Assembly: GCA_963676845.2 (NCBI GenBank)
Contig: CAXXKK010000011.1
Location: forward strand, 62,001 to 126,000
Source: G963662675 sp963676845
Lineage (GTDB): Bacteria; Bacteroidota; Bacteroidia; Bacteroidales; Prolixibacteraceae
DNA: 64,000 nt
Direction of reading: 5' to 3'
Shown here: in pieces, positions 1 through 8,470 of the stretch
Position numbering within the stretch: the first letter of the stretch is position 1
Layout of the letters: each line of letters begins with the position of its first letter
Position numbers and translations under genes: made by a program
The notes under the pieces: model-generated
Database searches by the model: none
What the model saw: the letters and a program-made list of their open reading frames with translations, nothing else
What the model was told of the DNA's origin: nothing

Positions 1-358
1 CAAGATTCGCCCATAATGGACGATCATTGCCGATTTCATCCCGAACATCAAAATCATTCCAGTGAGATTTATCAAATAGAATATTCCGACAAGATCCCAA
101 CCCCATTCCGAGTCCAAATTCAGCACATGCCCGGGCTATGTTTCTATTGATAGTATGTGCACGTTCTGTACCACCTGTCATACTTGAAATCCAGACCGGA
201 GCTTTCATCTGCTTCCCTAAAAAAGGGAAAGATTCCGATTCCTCTTTTGGATGAGCTGCCAGAAATGGCTCATAAATAAAGCGTTGATCCTGCTCTCCTT
301 TTGAGATTTGAGAATCAAAAGCCATATGAATATGATCGAGTTTGCGGTCTTTTTTCAT
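1..358 (-). CDS. fni: Isopentenyl-diphosphate delta-isomerase, type 2 (partial, N-terminal 119 residues)
   Basis: The reverse strand reads from an ATG at 356-358 to the left edge without a stop. The product starts MKKDRKLDHIHMAFDSQ and continues with a conserved block containing SSMTGGT, then a GLGMGLGSCR stretch, as in the FMN-dependent type 2 isomerases. That family interconverts IPP and DMAPP for isoprenoid synthesis in the cytoplasm. The C-terminal two thirds, including most of the FMN barrel, lie outside the window. It follows the flavoprotein gene at 464-1144 on the same strand after about 105 bp, so the two may be co-transcribed. Identification rests on motif recognition. Confidence 0.85.
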   Translation of the reverse strand, partial: MKKDRKLDHIHMAFDSQISKGEQDQRFIYEPFLAAHPKEESESFPFLGKQMKAPVWISSMTGGTERAHTINRNIARACAEFGLGMGLGSCRNILFDKSHWNDFDVRDEIGNDRPLWANL

Positions 359-463
359 ATAAAAAATGGATGAACAACTGTTATTGGTAAAAATAAGCTT
401 GTTAACCAATAATCAGTTTCATCCAAATATAAATGTTATTTGTGAGCTTGACTAAATGTAAAT

Positions 464-1144
464 CTAAAAATACACTTCATTATGAATCTGATCTCTGGTT
501 ACTCCTTTGGCAAAAAGGATCTCCAATGCATCAAAAATCATATTGCTGTTACCACACAAGTAGAATTGTGTCCCTTCTTCAAACTCCGATTTTTTAAGGT
601 ACTCGGTAAGGCGTCCATGAACATTGCCAGTTTTGTCTCCTGATGTACAAAGTACATAGCGATCTTTATCGTAATGATAACTTTCATAAGCTTCATCCCC
701 ATAACGGACCCCATGAATCAACTGGTAATCTAATTCTGGATATGATTTAATCATACTGTGAAAAGGTGAAATACCAGTACCACTTGCAATGAAAACAAAT
801 TTGCTCTTTCCTATTTTGTTTTCATCAATCCGAAAACGTCCAAAAGGACCATTCACCTCAACTAAATCACCAACTTTTAAGCTTTTCAACTTAGGAGTTA
901 AATGACCTTCCAAAACTTCCTTTACAAGAATCTCCAGTTTTTCTGAGTTTTCTTCACTATAAATAGAGTATTCTCTTTTTTGAAAAACATTTCTTACAGC
1001 CACCGCCAAATGTTGGCCTGCTTTGAATTTAAAACGACTCTTAGGAAAGCTAATAACAAATGTATCTTCCGTTAGCATACGGATTTCTTCAACTTTATAG
1101 AATCGCTGATCTATCTTGATATCTTCTTTTACTTCAAATGTCAT
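464..1144 (-). CDS. Ferredoxin--NADP(+) reductase-like FAD/NAD(P)-binding oxidoreductase
   Basis: 226 residues with the two-domain ferredoxin reductase fold. REYS at residues 57-60 is the FAD-binding RxYS motif, GPFG at 99-102 closes the flavin domain, GTGISPF at 122-128 is the nucleotide-binding loop, and CGNSNM near 198 fits the NADP ribose/nicotinamide contact region. The chain ends in EVYF, an aromatic-terminated tail that fits the re-face flavin stacking position of bacterial FNRs. No iron-sulfur or transmembrane segment is present, so it should be a soluble electron-transfer enzyme. Its partner is not evident from neighbours. Start is the ATG at 1142-1144, the first in frame. Confidence 0.8.
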   Translation of the reverse strand: MTFEVKEDIKIDQRFYKVEEIRMLTEDTFVISFPKSRFKFKAGQHLAVAVRNVFQKREYSIYSEENSEKLEILVKEVLEGHLTPKLKSLKVGDLVEVNGPFGRFRIDENKIGKSKFVFIASGTGISPFHSMIKSYPELDYQLIHGVRYGDEAYESYHYDKDRYVLCTSGDKTGNVHGRLTEYLKKSEFEEGTQFYLCGNSNMIFDALEILFAKGVTRDQIHNEVYF

Positions 1145-1305
1145 CTCTAATTATTTTTTTGACAAATATAACTATTTAAATACTTTTACATCCTTTTTTC
1201 TTTTATTAAATACTATTTCTTAAAAAAAGTTTAATTGAGACTATGACATTTTGGAAAAGAAGTTGAAAAATTATACACTCAAAAGTCATCCTAACAAAAT
1301 TAGGA

Positions 1306-2019
1306 TCAAGCCAATCTTATATAAAATTCCTGTGTTAGTTCCCGAAAATATTCTGAGTAAGTATTATTTTCAGAGTTCCGTATATAAATAACTGGTTCAC
1401 TAATGGTCTCTTCTGAAGTAGAAAGCTCCACGAGAATGCGATGTGGCTTTTTGTTTTTGTCCGGAGCAACATAAACCAAGCGAGTTAATTTAAGCCTGTG
1501 TTTTGAACTCAACACTTTTAGCTGTTCTTCTTTTTCTGCCGGCAAAATCAAACTTATTTTACCTTGATCAGCCAAAAGCCTGGCAGATTTCTTCAGCAAT
1601 TCATCCAAACTTAGGGAAGAGCTATGACGTGCCTTTGTTTTTTTGTGATCCTGTGATTGTAAAGAATTATCGAAAAACGGAGGATTAGAAATAATATGTG
1701 TATACTTCCTTTCAGTTTTAAAATCCTGAAATGCACAATTATGAATACATATTCGGTCTTTCCATAACGAGTTTCCCACGTTTAAGTTTGCTTCTTCTGC
1801 TGCTTCCGACTCAATCTCAACAGCATCAATAAATGCATTTGTTCGTTGTGCGGCCATTAATGCAAGCAAACCGGTTCCGGAGCCAATGTCCAGAATATTT
1901 ACTGCATCATTCAAATTTGCCCAGGCTCCCAACAATACTCCGTCAATGCCCACTTTCATAGCAGCTTTTTCCTGAACTATTCGAAATTGCTTAAACTGAA
2001 AAAAATTATTCCGTCCCAT
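1306..2019 (-). CDS. trmN6: tRNA1(Val) (adenine(37)-N6)-methyltransferase family protein
   Basis: 237-residue class I SAM-dependent methyltransferase. DIGSGTG at residues 44-50 is SAM motif I, and NPPF at 112-115 is the catalytic NPPY-type motif of enzymes that methylate exocyclic amino groups of adenine. Overall length and motif spacing match TrmN6/YfiC, which modifies A37 of tRNA1Val. The start at 2017-2019 places the fold immediately at the N-terminus. The gene stands alone, 161 bp upstream of the flavoprotein gene on the same strand. A related small-molecule or protein methyltransferase cannot be excluded from motifs alone. Confidence 0.8.
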   Translation of the reverse strand: MGRNNFFQFKQFRIVQEKAAMKVGIDGVLLGAWANLNDAVNILDIGSGTGLLALMAAQRTNAFIDAVEIESEAAEEANLNVGNSLWKDRICIHNCAFQDFKTERKYTHIISNPPFFDNSLQSQDHKKTKARHSSSLSLDELLKKSARLLADQGKISLILPAEKEEQLKVLSSKHRLKLTRLVYVAPDKNKKPHRILVELSTSEETISEPVIYIRNSENNTYSEYFRELTQEFYIRLA

Positions 2020-2502
2020 AAAACAGCTCTAACGCTTTTACAAAAAAACGAATCTTTTAATTATTCTGGTCTCTGTCATAGAAATATTCAAGATATCGTC
2101 CCATTTCCACCCTAAACTCTAATTCACTGATCATTATTATTCATTAACCCTTTTGAAACATATATACAATAAGTTTTTAATTGTTTCATAAGATTGGATT
2201 AATGTAATTAAATCATCAAGCACGAACTTGTAAACGGTTAACTAACTACACCTTACAAATCCAACTTAACTTTTATTAAACATTAACAATACATCCATCA
2301 CATTCACTTAACAAACAAAACAATACTCAACACACTAGCCTACTGTGTCTTATAAATATTTTATTCTGTTTTTTTATTATCACTACGATAACATTTCTCA
2401 AACACAGTGAGCTTTTCACGATCCTATTTTTGGCCTCGATTCAATATAAGATTCATTCATTTTTGAAAAAAACACTATTCAATACAACCAAAAATTTTAC
2501 CC
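2020..2502. other. Long intergenic region upstream of the TonB receptor
   Basis: About 480 bp of AT-rich DNA between the divergent methyltransferase and TonB receptor genes. No ORF, tRNA or strong hairpin was seen. A TATTTTTG sequence at 2425-2432 fits the Bacteroidota -7 box TAnnTTTG, but no TTTG lies 19 bp upstream, so it is only a weak promoter candidate for the receptor. The stretch is long enough to hold regulatory sites for phosphate or substrate control, though none could be identified. Confidence 0.5.
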
Positions 2503-5256
2503 ATGAAAATTAAATTTACTTTGCTTGCTTTTTTAAGCATTCTACTATTAAACCCGATGGCAAAAGCCATTAATGAACCAGAAGATGATGCAAAATCCAA
2601 CTATGGAATTATTTCAGGACGCATCATTGATGAAGAAAGCTTACCCTTGCCTGGAGCCACAGTTATTGTGGACGAACTACAACAGGGTGTTATTTCTGAT
2701 GAAAACGGTTACTATCGTATAGTTAAGCTGGATGAAGGACAGTATACTGTAACTGTTTCCTATATAGGTTTTAAAGACGAAACGAAAGCTGTACAAGTAA
2801 AAATAGGAGAAACAACAACTATTGATTTTCAACTTGAAGCAGGTATCGATTTAAGCGAAGTTGTTATTAATGGTGCATTGCAAGGACAATCAAAAGCATT
2901 GACCCAACAAAAAAACAACATCAATATCTCTAATATCATTTCTTCTGACCAGGTAGGTCGTTTCCCGGATGCCAACATTGGTGATGCTTTGAAGCGTGTT
3001 CCCGGGATCAACGTTCAGTACGACCAGGGTGAAGCTCGTTTCGGACACATTCGTGGTACTGCTCCTGAATATAACTCAGTTACTATTGATGGAGATCGTA
3101 TTCCTTCAGCTGAAGCTGAAATTCGTTCAGTACAATTAGACCTTGTGCCATCCGATATGGTTCAAAGTATGGAAGTTAACAAAGTTGTTACCTCTGACAT
3201 GGATGCAGATGCAATTGGAGGTTCCATAAACCTGGTTACAAAATCAAATCCTTACAAACAACGGATTACAGGTACTATTGGAACAACATATAACGCTCTC
3301 ACAGAAAAACCTGCTGAGAACATTGCTCTTTTATATGCAGACCGCTTCATGAATGAAAAACTGGGAATGACCCTTTCCGCATCTCGCCAGAACCACCTTT
3401 TAGGATCAGAAAATGTTGAAGCAGAATGGGATGATGAAGAAACACTAAAAGAATTTCAAATTCGTCAATATTACGTTCAACGGTTACGTCAAAGTTACTC
3501 AGCAGCTTTTGATTACACGTTTAATGCAAATAACAGAATTGACTTTAAAGCAATGTTTAATCATCGCAACGACTGGGAAAACCGCTATCGTGTTGTATAT
3601 AAAGATCTAGAAGAAGATCCGGGTAAGGCAGTTATCGAAAGGCAACTAAAAGCAGGTACAAACAAAAATGCCCGTTTGGAAGACCAACGCACGTTGCACT
3701 TATCGCTAGGTGGTGACCACCAGTTTGGAATCTTAACTATGGACTGGAAAGCTTCATACTCAAAGGCAAATGAGGATCGTCCAAATGAACGCTACCTGCA
3801 ATATGTTCGCGAAGATGTCCTTATCGATCAAAATGTAGCAGACCCAAGCAATGTATCTCTGACTATTCACGATATTTATTCCTCAGACTTTAACCCTAAC
3901 TGGGAACTAGACGAGTTAACCGAAGAATTCCAGTATACTGAAGATATCGACAAAACAGTTAAAGTTGATTTTGAACTTCCACTTTCCAACAACTCAACAA
4001 GCATGTTGAAATTTGGGGCCAAATACAAAGCAAAAAGCAAAAATCGCGACAACGATTATTACGAATACGATCCTTTAAATAAAGATTCTTTTAATGCTGA
4101 TGTTTTCAGCTCAACTAAAAACCAAACAAAAAGTAATTTTCTTGCAGGTGATTATGTTGTCGGAACATTTGCAAAAAGAGAATTCTTAGCTGATTTAGAC
4201 CTGGAGAATAGTTCTAAATTTAAAGGAGAAAAAGTTCTCGAAGAATTAGCTGGTAATTACGATGCCACTGAAAATGTTTTTGCAAGTTATGCCCGTTTCG
4301 ACAAAGATTTTGGAGCTATTGAATTAGTTGCTGGTGTTCGTATGGAGAATACAAGCCTAAAATATTCAGGATTTCAATATGATGCTGATGAAGACGTACT
4401 TACTCCAACAGATGAAGAAGAAAGTAGTTACACGAACATATTGCCTTCATTAATGGTGAAATACAATATGGGTGAAAATACTCAAATCAAAGCTGCATGG
4501 ACAAATACAATTTCACGTCCAAAATATTTTGCACTTGTTCCTTATGTTGAAGTAAGCGCAGAGGACAATGAAATTAGCATTGGTAATCCTGAACTTGATC
4601 CAACTACATCTATGAACTTAGATTTGATGTTCGAGCACTATTTTGGTGGATCTGTCGGAGTTATTACTGGTGGTGTTTTCTACAAAAAGATTGAAGATTT
4701 CATCGTAGAAGAAGTGAAAGATGATTACAGTTTCCAAAATAATACATGGGATGAATTTGTTCAACCAATTAATGGAGGTGATGCAACATTGTACGGATTT
4801 GAAGCATCATTCCAACGTCAGTTCGATTTCTTGCCCGGATTCCTTCGCCAGATGGGATTCTATACAAACTATACTTATACATACTCAGAGGTCAGCGACT
4901 TCCAGGTTGAAGACCGTGAAGACGAAAAAGTTACTCTTCCCGGATCACCAGAGCATAACCTAAATGCATCATTGTTCTATGAAGGTGCTAAATTCTCTTG
5001 CCGTGTATCATTCAATTATGCAAGCGATTTTGTTGATGAATTCGGTGGAGAAGCATTTGAAGATCGTTACTACGACAAAGTGAGCTATCTTGATATTAAC
5101 ACAAGCTATAAAATCAACAAAAACTTTCAGATTTATGCGGAAGCAACAAACTTGTTGAACACTCCGTTACGTTATTATCAGGGTGAGTCAGAATATACGA
5201 TGCAAGAAGAATATTATGATGTAAAAGTTAATTTAGGACTTAAGTTCGATTTCTAA
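2503..5256 (+). CDS. TonB-dependent outer-membrane receptor with carboxypeptidase-regulatory-like N-terminal domain
   Basis: 917 residues. A signal peptide (about 1-22, ending AKA) is followed by a carboxypeptidase-D regulatory-like beta-sandwich (about 35-125, with LPLPGATV and DENGYYRI). The plug domain (about 140-245) contains FPDANIGDALKRVPGI and IRGTAPEYNSVTIDG. A long beta-barrel follows, ending in FDF. The protein should transport a ligand across the outer membrane using TonB energy. There is no SusD partner; the next gene encodes a phytase, so the substrate may be phytate or another phosphorylated compound. That is inference from context. The terminator at 5276-5303 separates the two genes, so read-through or a separate promoter would be needed for the phytase. 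Confidence 0.9.
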   Translation: MKIKFTLLAFLSILLLNPMAKAINEPEDDAKSNYGIISGRIIDEESLPLPGATVIVDELQQGVISDENGYYRIVKLDEGQYTVTVSYIGFKDETKAVQVKIGETTTIDFQLEAGIDLSEVVINGALQGQSKALTQQKNNINISNIISSDQVGRFPDANIGDALKRVPGINVQYDQGEARFGHIRGTAPEYNSVTIDGDRIPSAEAEIRSVQLDLVPSDMVQSMEVNKVVTSDMDADAIGGSINLVTKSNPYKQRITGTIGTTYNALTEKPAENIALLYADRFMNEKLGMTLSASRQNHLLGSENVEAEWDDEETLKEFQIRQYYVQRLRQSYSAAFDYTFNANNRIDFKAMFNHRNDWENRYRVVYKDLEEDPGKAVIERQLKAGTNKNARLEDQRTLHLSLGGDHQFGILTMDWKASYSKANEDRPNERYLQYVREDVLIDQNVADPSNVSLTIHDIYSSDFNPNWELDELTEEFQYTEDIDKTVKVDFELPLSNNSTSMLKFGAKYKAKSKNRDNDYYEYDPLNKDSFNADVFSSTKNQTKSNFLAGDYVVGTFAKREFLADLDLENSSKFKGEKVLEELAGNYDATENVFASYARFDKDFGAIELVAGVRMENTSLKYSGFQYDADEDVLTPTDEEESSYTNILPSLMVKYNMGENTQIKAAWTNTISRPKYFALVPYVEVSAEDNEISIGNPELDPTTSMNLDLMFEHYFGGSVGVITGGVFYKKIEDFIVEEVKDDYSFQNNTWDEFVQPINGGDATLYGFEASFQRQFDFLPGFLRQMGFYTNYTYTYSEVSDFQVEDREDEKVTLPGSPEHNLNASLFYEGAKFSCRVSFNYASDFVDEFGGEAFEDRYYDKVSYLDINTSYKINKNFQIYAEATNLLNTPLRYYQGESEYTMQEEYYDVKVNLGLKFDF

Positions 5257-5275
5257 GAAACTATTCAATTATTAG

Positions 5276-5309
5276 AAATCCCTGTGCAATTGTATGGGGA
5301 TTTCCATTT
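5276..5309 (+). terminator. Hairpin between TonB receptor and phytase
   Basis: Arms AAATCCC (5276-5282) and GGGATTT (5297-5303) form a 7-bp stem; the loop has an inner TGCAATTGTA palindrome. It is followed by a T-rich stretch. The longest phytase reading frame would start at 5294, inside this hairpin, which favours the downstream ATG at 5330 as the real start. Confidence 0.6.
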
Positions 5310-5329
5310 TTATAAATAACTCATTCTAT

Positions 5330-6436
5330 ATGAATTTAAAATATTCATTTTTCAACCTACTGGCATTATTCATTGTTTTTTCTTCGTGCAGCAGATTTAG
5401 CGAAGGATCAAAAAAAGCATCAGAGAAAATACAGTTGAGTACAACTGCACTTTATGAAACGACAGCAATGCCTCAAGATAAAAAAGAAGATGCCGCCGAT
5501 GATCCTGCTATTTGGGTGAACCCGAAAAATACAGCCGAAAGTAGAATAATTGGCACCGACAAAAAGGGAGGATTAGCAGTATATAATCTACAAGGCAAAG
5601 AGCTTTTCTATTATCCTCATGGCAACATGAACAATGTAGACTTGCGCTATAACTTTGTCCTTGGCGAAGACACAATTGATATTGTTGCAGCGAGCAACCG
5701 AACAACCCAAAGTATCTCTATTTACAAGATAAATGAGGATGGATCTTTAAAAAATATTGCATCCCGAATTATCAAATCGGAAATGGTAGATGAAGTATAC
5801 GGTTTTTGCATGTATAAAAGCCCTGTTGACAGCACAACTTATGCATTTGTAAACAGCAAGTCAGGAGAAGTTGAGCAATGGAAGCTAATTCCTGAAGGCA
5901 CCCAAATTGGAGCACAATTAGTTCGGGATTTCAAACTAGACACTCAAGTTGAAGGCATGGTTACTGATGACGAGAATCAAACTCTTTTTATCGGGGAAGA
6001 AGTAAGTGGAATATGGAAATTCGATGCTGAACCCAATGGAAATTCTGTCGGTGAAAAATTAAGCCAGAGTTCAGAAGAAGACAATGAATTTATCATGTTT
6101 GACATTGAAGGTCTTTCTATTTACTATCTCCCAAATGGGAAAGGATATATTGTAGCATCCAGCCAAGGCAACTATTCATATGCCGTATATGAACGTCTCG
6201 CTCCACATAACTATATTGGAAGTTTCAAAATCGTTGATGGCATTGTTGACGGTTCTGAAGAAACTGATGGACTGGATATTTACAGCTACTCTTTAAACGA
6301 AGATTTTCAACATGGATTATTAGTTGTACAAGATGGGTACAATTATGATGAAGGCAAGGCAGTTGCCCAAAATTTCAAATTAATTCCCTGGGAAAACGTT
6401 GCAGCCCTTTTCGAAACCAAACTAAAACAGAATTAA
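5330..6436 (+). CDS. Beta-propeller phytase (3-phytase domain), predicted lipoprotein
   Basis: 368 residues from the ATG at 5330. That start gives an N-terminus MNLKYSFFNLLALFIVFSSC, a type II signal peptide with lipobox FSSC; an in-frame ATG at 5294 would bury the signal and lies in a hairpin. The mature chain has DDPAIWVNP, then GTDKKGGLAVYNLQGK and later DIVAASNRT, characteristic of the calcium-dependent beta-propeller phytases that strip phosphate from inositol hexakisphosphate. As a lipoprotein it would sit on the cell envelope. It follows a TonB receptor, a pairing consistent with capture of organic phosphate. Substrate specificity is inferred from family. Confidence 0.85.
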   Translation: MNLKYSFFNLLALFIVFSSCSRFSEGSKKASEKIQLSTTALYETTAMPQDKKEDAADDPAIWVNPKNTAESRIIGTDKKGGLAVYNLQGKELFYYPHGNMNNVDLRYNFVLGEDTIDIVAASNRTTQSISIYKINEDGSLKNIASRIIKSEMVDEVYGFCMYKSPVDSTTYAFVNSKSGEVEQWKLIPEGTQIGAQLVRDFKLDTQVEGMVTDDENQTLFIGEEVSGIWKFDAEPNGNSVGEKLSQSSEEDNEFIMFDIEGLSIYYLPNGKGYIVASSQGNYSYAVYERLAPHNYIGSFKIVDGIVDGSEETDGLDIYSYSLNEDFQHGLLVVQDGYNYDEGKAVAQNFKLIPWENVAALFETKLKQN

Positions 6437-6458
6437 TATTAGACAGCTCTTAAGTTTT

Positions 6459-6490
6459 AAAAGGATGTCATATTTTGATATCCTTTTTTA
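6459..6490 (+). terminator. Rho-independent terminator after phytase
   Basis: A 12-bp stem AAAAGGATGTCA / TGATATCCTTTT with one G-T wobble and a 5-nt loop, followed by a T run. It lies about 20 bp after the phytase stop codon and only 34 bp before the left end of the IS3-family element. Confidence 0.85.
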
Positions 6491-6564
6491 TGTCCAAGAC
6501 AAAGCATACACATTAAAAGTCCCTGTCTTACCCTGAAATAACTTGACGCAAAAAGTCAAGAAAA

Positions 6565-6975
6565 ATGAAGAATCATAAAGAAAGCATGTTGACCGATCAC
6601 ATGGATGGATTTAAAGATTATCCTGTTGATTACAACAAGTACGAAGTAAGTTTTCGCCGTTGGGTTGTTAGCCAAATCGATGGGGGTCATATGTCAATTC
6701 AAGAGATCCGGGATCGTTTTAAGTTGAGTAGGAAACACTATACAGACATTTTAAAACGTTGGCAAGAGAGGTATTCCGATGAATTGCACGTATCTTTGTG
6801 TTTCATGAGTTCGAAAGAAAGGTCAGATAATAAAGAGCTTGAAAAGCGCATCAAGGAGTTGGAAAAACAGCTGGAAAAAGCCCGGATGAAAAACATTGCT
6901 CTCAATACCCTTATTGATGTAGCCGAAACAGAATTTAAAATCCCTATCAGAAAAAAGCCTGGTGCCAAGCAGTAA
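6565..6975 (+). CDS. IS3-family transposase OrfA (helix-turn-helix)
   Basis: 136 residues. The N-terminal half contains FRRWVVSQIDGG, IQEIRDRFKLSRKHYTDILKR, a DNA-binding helix-turn-helix, and the C-terminal half (about 88-118) is a Lys/Glu-rich coiled coil with regular leucines, the usual OrfA dimerisation zipper. It binds the element ends. Near its 3' end it carries the heptamer A_AAA_AAG in frame, so part of the product should be extended into OrfB by -1 frameshifting. It is identical to the copy at 57519-57929. Confidence 0.9.
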   Translation: MKNHKESMLTDHMDGFKDYPVDYNKYEVSFRRWVVSQIDGGHMSIQEIRDRFKLSRKHYTDILKRWQERYSDELHVSLCFMSSKERSDNKELEKRIKELEKQLEKARMKNIALNTLIDVAETEFKIPIRKKPGAKQ

Positions 6976-6989
6976 TATTACTGGCACAC
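6951..6989 (+). promoter_or_regulatory. Programmed -1 ribosomal frameshift signal (A_AAA_AAG plus stem-loop)
   Basis: AAAAAAG at 6951-6957 is read A_AAA_AAG in the orfA frame, the canonical slippery heptamer. Six bases on, GTGC...CAGTAATATTACTG...GCAC (6963-6987) can form a stem-loop with a perfect 14-bp inner palindrome. The orfB frame is open from the heptamer through to its ATG at 6990, so slippage yields an OrfAB fusion with 11 junction residues. OrfB is in exactly the -1 frame. Confidence 0.85.
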
Positions 6990-7940
6990 ATGTATCCTTC
7001 AATAAGTAAAAAGGATAGCTGTGAGCTGTTTGGTTATAGCCGCCAGGCATGGTACGACACTAAAAAACGGGAATCAAAGACACAATTAGCAGAGGTTCTG
7101 ATATTACAGGAAGTAAAGAAACTTAGAAAAGACCACCCAAAAATGGGCAGTGAAAAGCTTCATGGGTTGATGCAGCCTTTTTTATCAGAACATGGTATTA
7201 AGATGGGGCGGGACAAGTTTTCGGTTTTATTGAGCGAGCATGGTTTGCAAGTACGCAGGAGCAAACGAAAAGCAAAGACGACCAACTCCAAGCATTTATT
7301 CAAGAAGTACCCCAATATTGTCAGAGATCTTGATTTAAGTTTCCCGGGAAAACTCTGGGTAAGCGACATAACTTATATCCGCACAAAATATGGGTTTTCT
7401 TATTTATCGCTGATAACCGATGCGTATTCAAGAAAGGTTGTTGGTTGGTGCTTATGGTACGATTTGACCAGCACCGGAGCATTAAATGCACTGAGAATGG
7501 CAGTTGAGACTGAAGACACAAGCAAGAAATTGATCCATCATTCAGACCGGGGGATACAATATTGTTGCTATGACTATGTAAATTACCTGAAAGGGAGCAA
7601 TATCCTGATATCGATGACAGAGAAAGGCGATCCTTACGAGAACGCAATTGCAGAACGGGTAAACGGCATATTGAAAGATGAATATGATTTGCACCAAACC
7701 TTTGAAGATTACAATGTTGCCCATGAAGCAGTTAAAATTGCCATTGATAAATATAATAATCAACGCCCACACAGAAGTTGTGATATGCTTACTCCAGCCC
7801 AGGCACATAAGCGTACCGGAAAGCTACGAAAGCATTGGAAAAAGAAAGAATACACATTGTCTCACAAAGTAGGTTCAAAACAGAACAGTGTAATGAATTT
7901 TAGGGACATCGTTCAAATAAGTATAGAAAATCAGCAATAA
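6990..7940 (+). CDS. IS3-family transposase OrfB (DDE integrase catalytic domain)
   Basis: 316 residues. An HTH_21-type segment (about 45-105, HPKMGSEKLHGLM) precedes an rve integrase core: WVSDITYI carries the first Asp (about 127), HHSDRGIQYCC the second, and ENAIAERVNGILKDEY the catalytic Glu. NNQRPHRSCDMLTPAQAH is the typical C-terminal IS3 motif. It cuts and joins element ends, normally as an OrfAB fusion. The ATG at 6990 follows the frameshift stem-loop. The sequence is intact and identical to the copy at 56554-57504. Confidence 0.95.
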   Translation: MYPSISKKDSCELFGYSRQAWYDTKKRESKTQLAEVLILQEVKKLRKDHPKMGSEKLHGLMQPFLSEHGIKMGRDKFSVLLSEHGLQVRRSKRKAKTTNSKHLFKKYPNIVRDLDLSFPGKLWVSDITYIRTKYGFSYLSLITDAYSRKVVGWCLWYDLTSTGALNALRMAVETEDTSKKLIHHSDRGIQYCCYDYVNYLKGSNILISMTEKGDPYENAIAERVNGILKDEYDLHQTFEDYNVAHEAVKIAIDKYNNQRPHRSCDMLTPAQAHKRTGKLRKHWKKKEYTLSHKVGSKQNSVMNFRDIVQISIENQQ

Positions 7941-7949
7941 GAGCTGCGT

Positions 7950-7987
7950 AAGTTTCTGTTTTGTGCTTAAGCACAAAACAGAAACTT
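7950..7987. terminator. 38-bp perfect palindrome in the IS 3' tail
   Basis: A perfectly self-complementary stretch centred on TTAA, with arms AAGTTTCTGTTTTGTGC and its complement, 10 bp after the orfB stop. It should fold as an 18-bp hairpin in RNA from either strand, so it would stop transcription leaving the IS and block transcription entering from outside. The same palindrome is at 56507-56544 in copy 2. Confidence 0.7.
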
Positions 7988-8047
7988 TACTTTAGGGATA
8001 AGGAATTAAAATGAAACAGATCTTAGTAATAAATTTTAACTAGGTTT

Positions 8048-8084
8048 GTATTCCAGAGGCAACTATCTACTGCTTCTGGAATAC
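8048..8084. repeat. Second inverted repeat in the IS 3' tail
   Basis: GTATTCCAGAGGCA (8048-8061) and TGCTTCTGGAATAC (8071-8084) form a 14-bp stem with one wobble and a 9-nt loop, 44 bp inside the right IS end. It is conserved in copy 2. The function is unknown; it could be another transcription block or a transposase-binding site. Confidence 0.7.
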
Positions 8085-8130
8085 TAGAAAATAAGTATAA
8101 ATCTGTCAAGCTATTTTAGGGAAGGTCACC

Positions 8131-8466
8131 CGACTAAACCCCAGCAATAAAAAATATTGGAAATTACCCTCATTCCCCATCCCAGCATCCTCGTGGGATA
8201 GGAAATTATCGCGCTGGGACGTCCCATGATCATTATGGGATAGGACATGATAGATATATCCTAAGAAATACACCCTGCGGGATAGGAAATATCTATGATG
8301 GGATTGGAAATCATTCTGCTGGACTTTCCCACAATCATTCTGTCTCGTCCTAGAAGAGCTATGGGACAGGAAATAATCGTGCTGACCTATTCCACGATCG
8401 TTCTCCCCTGGGAAATAATAACTATGGGAAGCCCCGGCAAGTCTACAGACAAGGAAATGATTCTGC
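8131..8466. repeat. Periodic repeat array 1: 16 degenerate units, exact 21-bp period
   Basis: From the IS right flank to 4 bp before the sufS stop the DNA divides into 21-bp units starting at 8131, 8152, 8173, 8194, 8215 and so on to 8446 without register loss. At offset 7-12 each unit has one of two cores: GGAAAT-like (8152, 8194, 8236, 8257, 8278, 8299, 8362, 8404, 8446) or TCCCAY/TTCCAC-like (8173, 8215, 8320, 8341, 8383 and others). The second is roughly the reverse complement of the first. Local hairpins result, such as ATCCCA/TGGGAT and ATCGTG/CACGAT. Spacers vary, so this is not a simple satellite or CRISPR. Confidence 0.75.
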
Positions 8467-8470
8467 CTTT

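Larger units (their letters stand above)
6524..8128 (+). mobile_element. IS3-family insertion sequence, copy 1 (complete, 1605 bp)
   Basis: Boundaries were deduced by comparing this copy with the inverted copy at 56366-57970: shared sequence begins at TGTCTTACCC (6524) and ends at GAAGGTCA (8128). The ends form imperfect inverted repeats (TGTCTTACCCTG versus TGACCTTCCCTA, about 18 of the first 24 positions matching). The 3 bp on each side are CCC and CCC, a 3-bp target duplication as IS3 elements make. It carries orfA, orfB in the -1 frame and a 188-bp non-coding 3' tail with two hairpins. Both copies have the same length and identical predicted proteins, so transposition was recent. Confidence 0.93.

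Noticed and set aside
5294..5329. Upstream start for the phytase.
   Set aside because: It lies in a terminator-like hairpin and would place 12 extra residues before a good lipoprotein signal peptide.
8131..8466. Array 1 is open in one minus-strand frame for about 110 codons, giving heptapeptide-like repeats (FLSH, GxxQ).
   Set aside because: A 21-bp period keeps one frame free of stops almost by default. There is no start codon, the frame runs into the IS, and arrays 2 and 3 mix 20- and 21-bp steps, so coding is unlikely.
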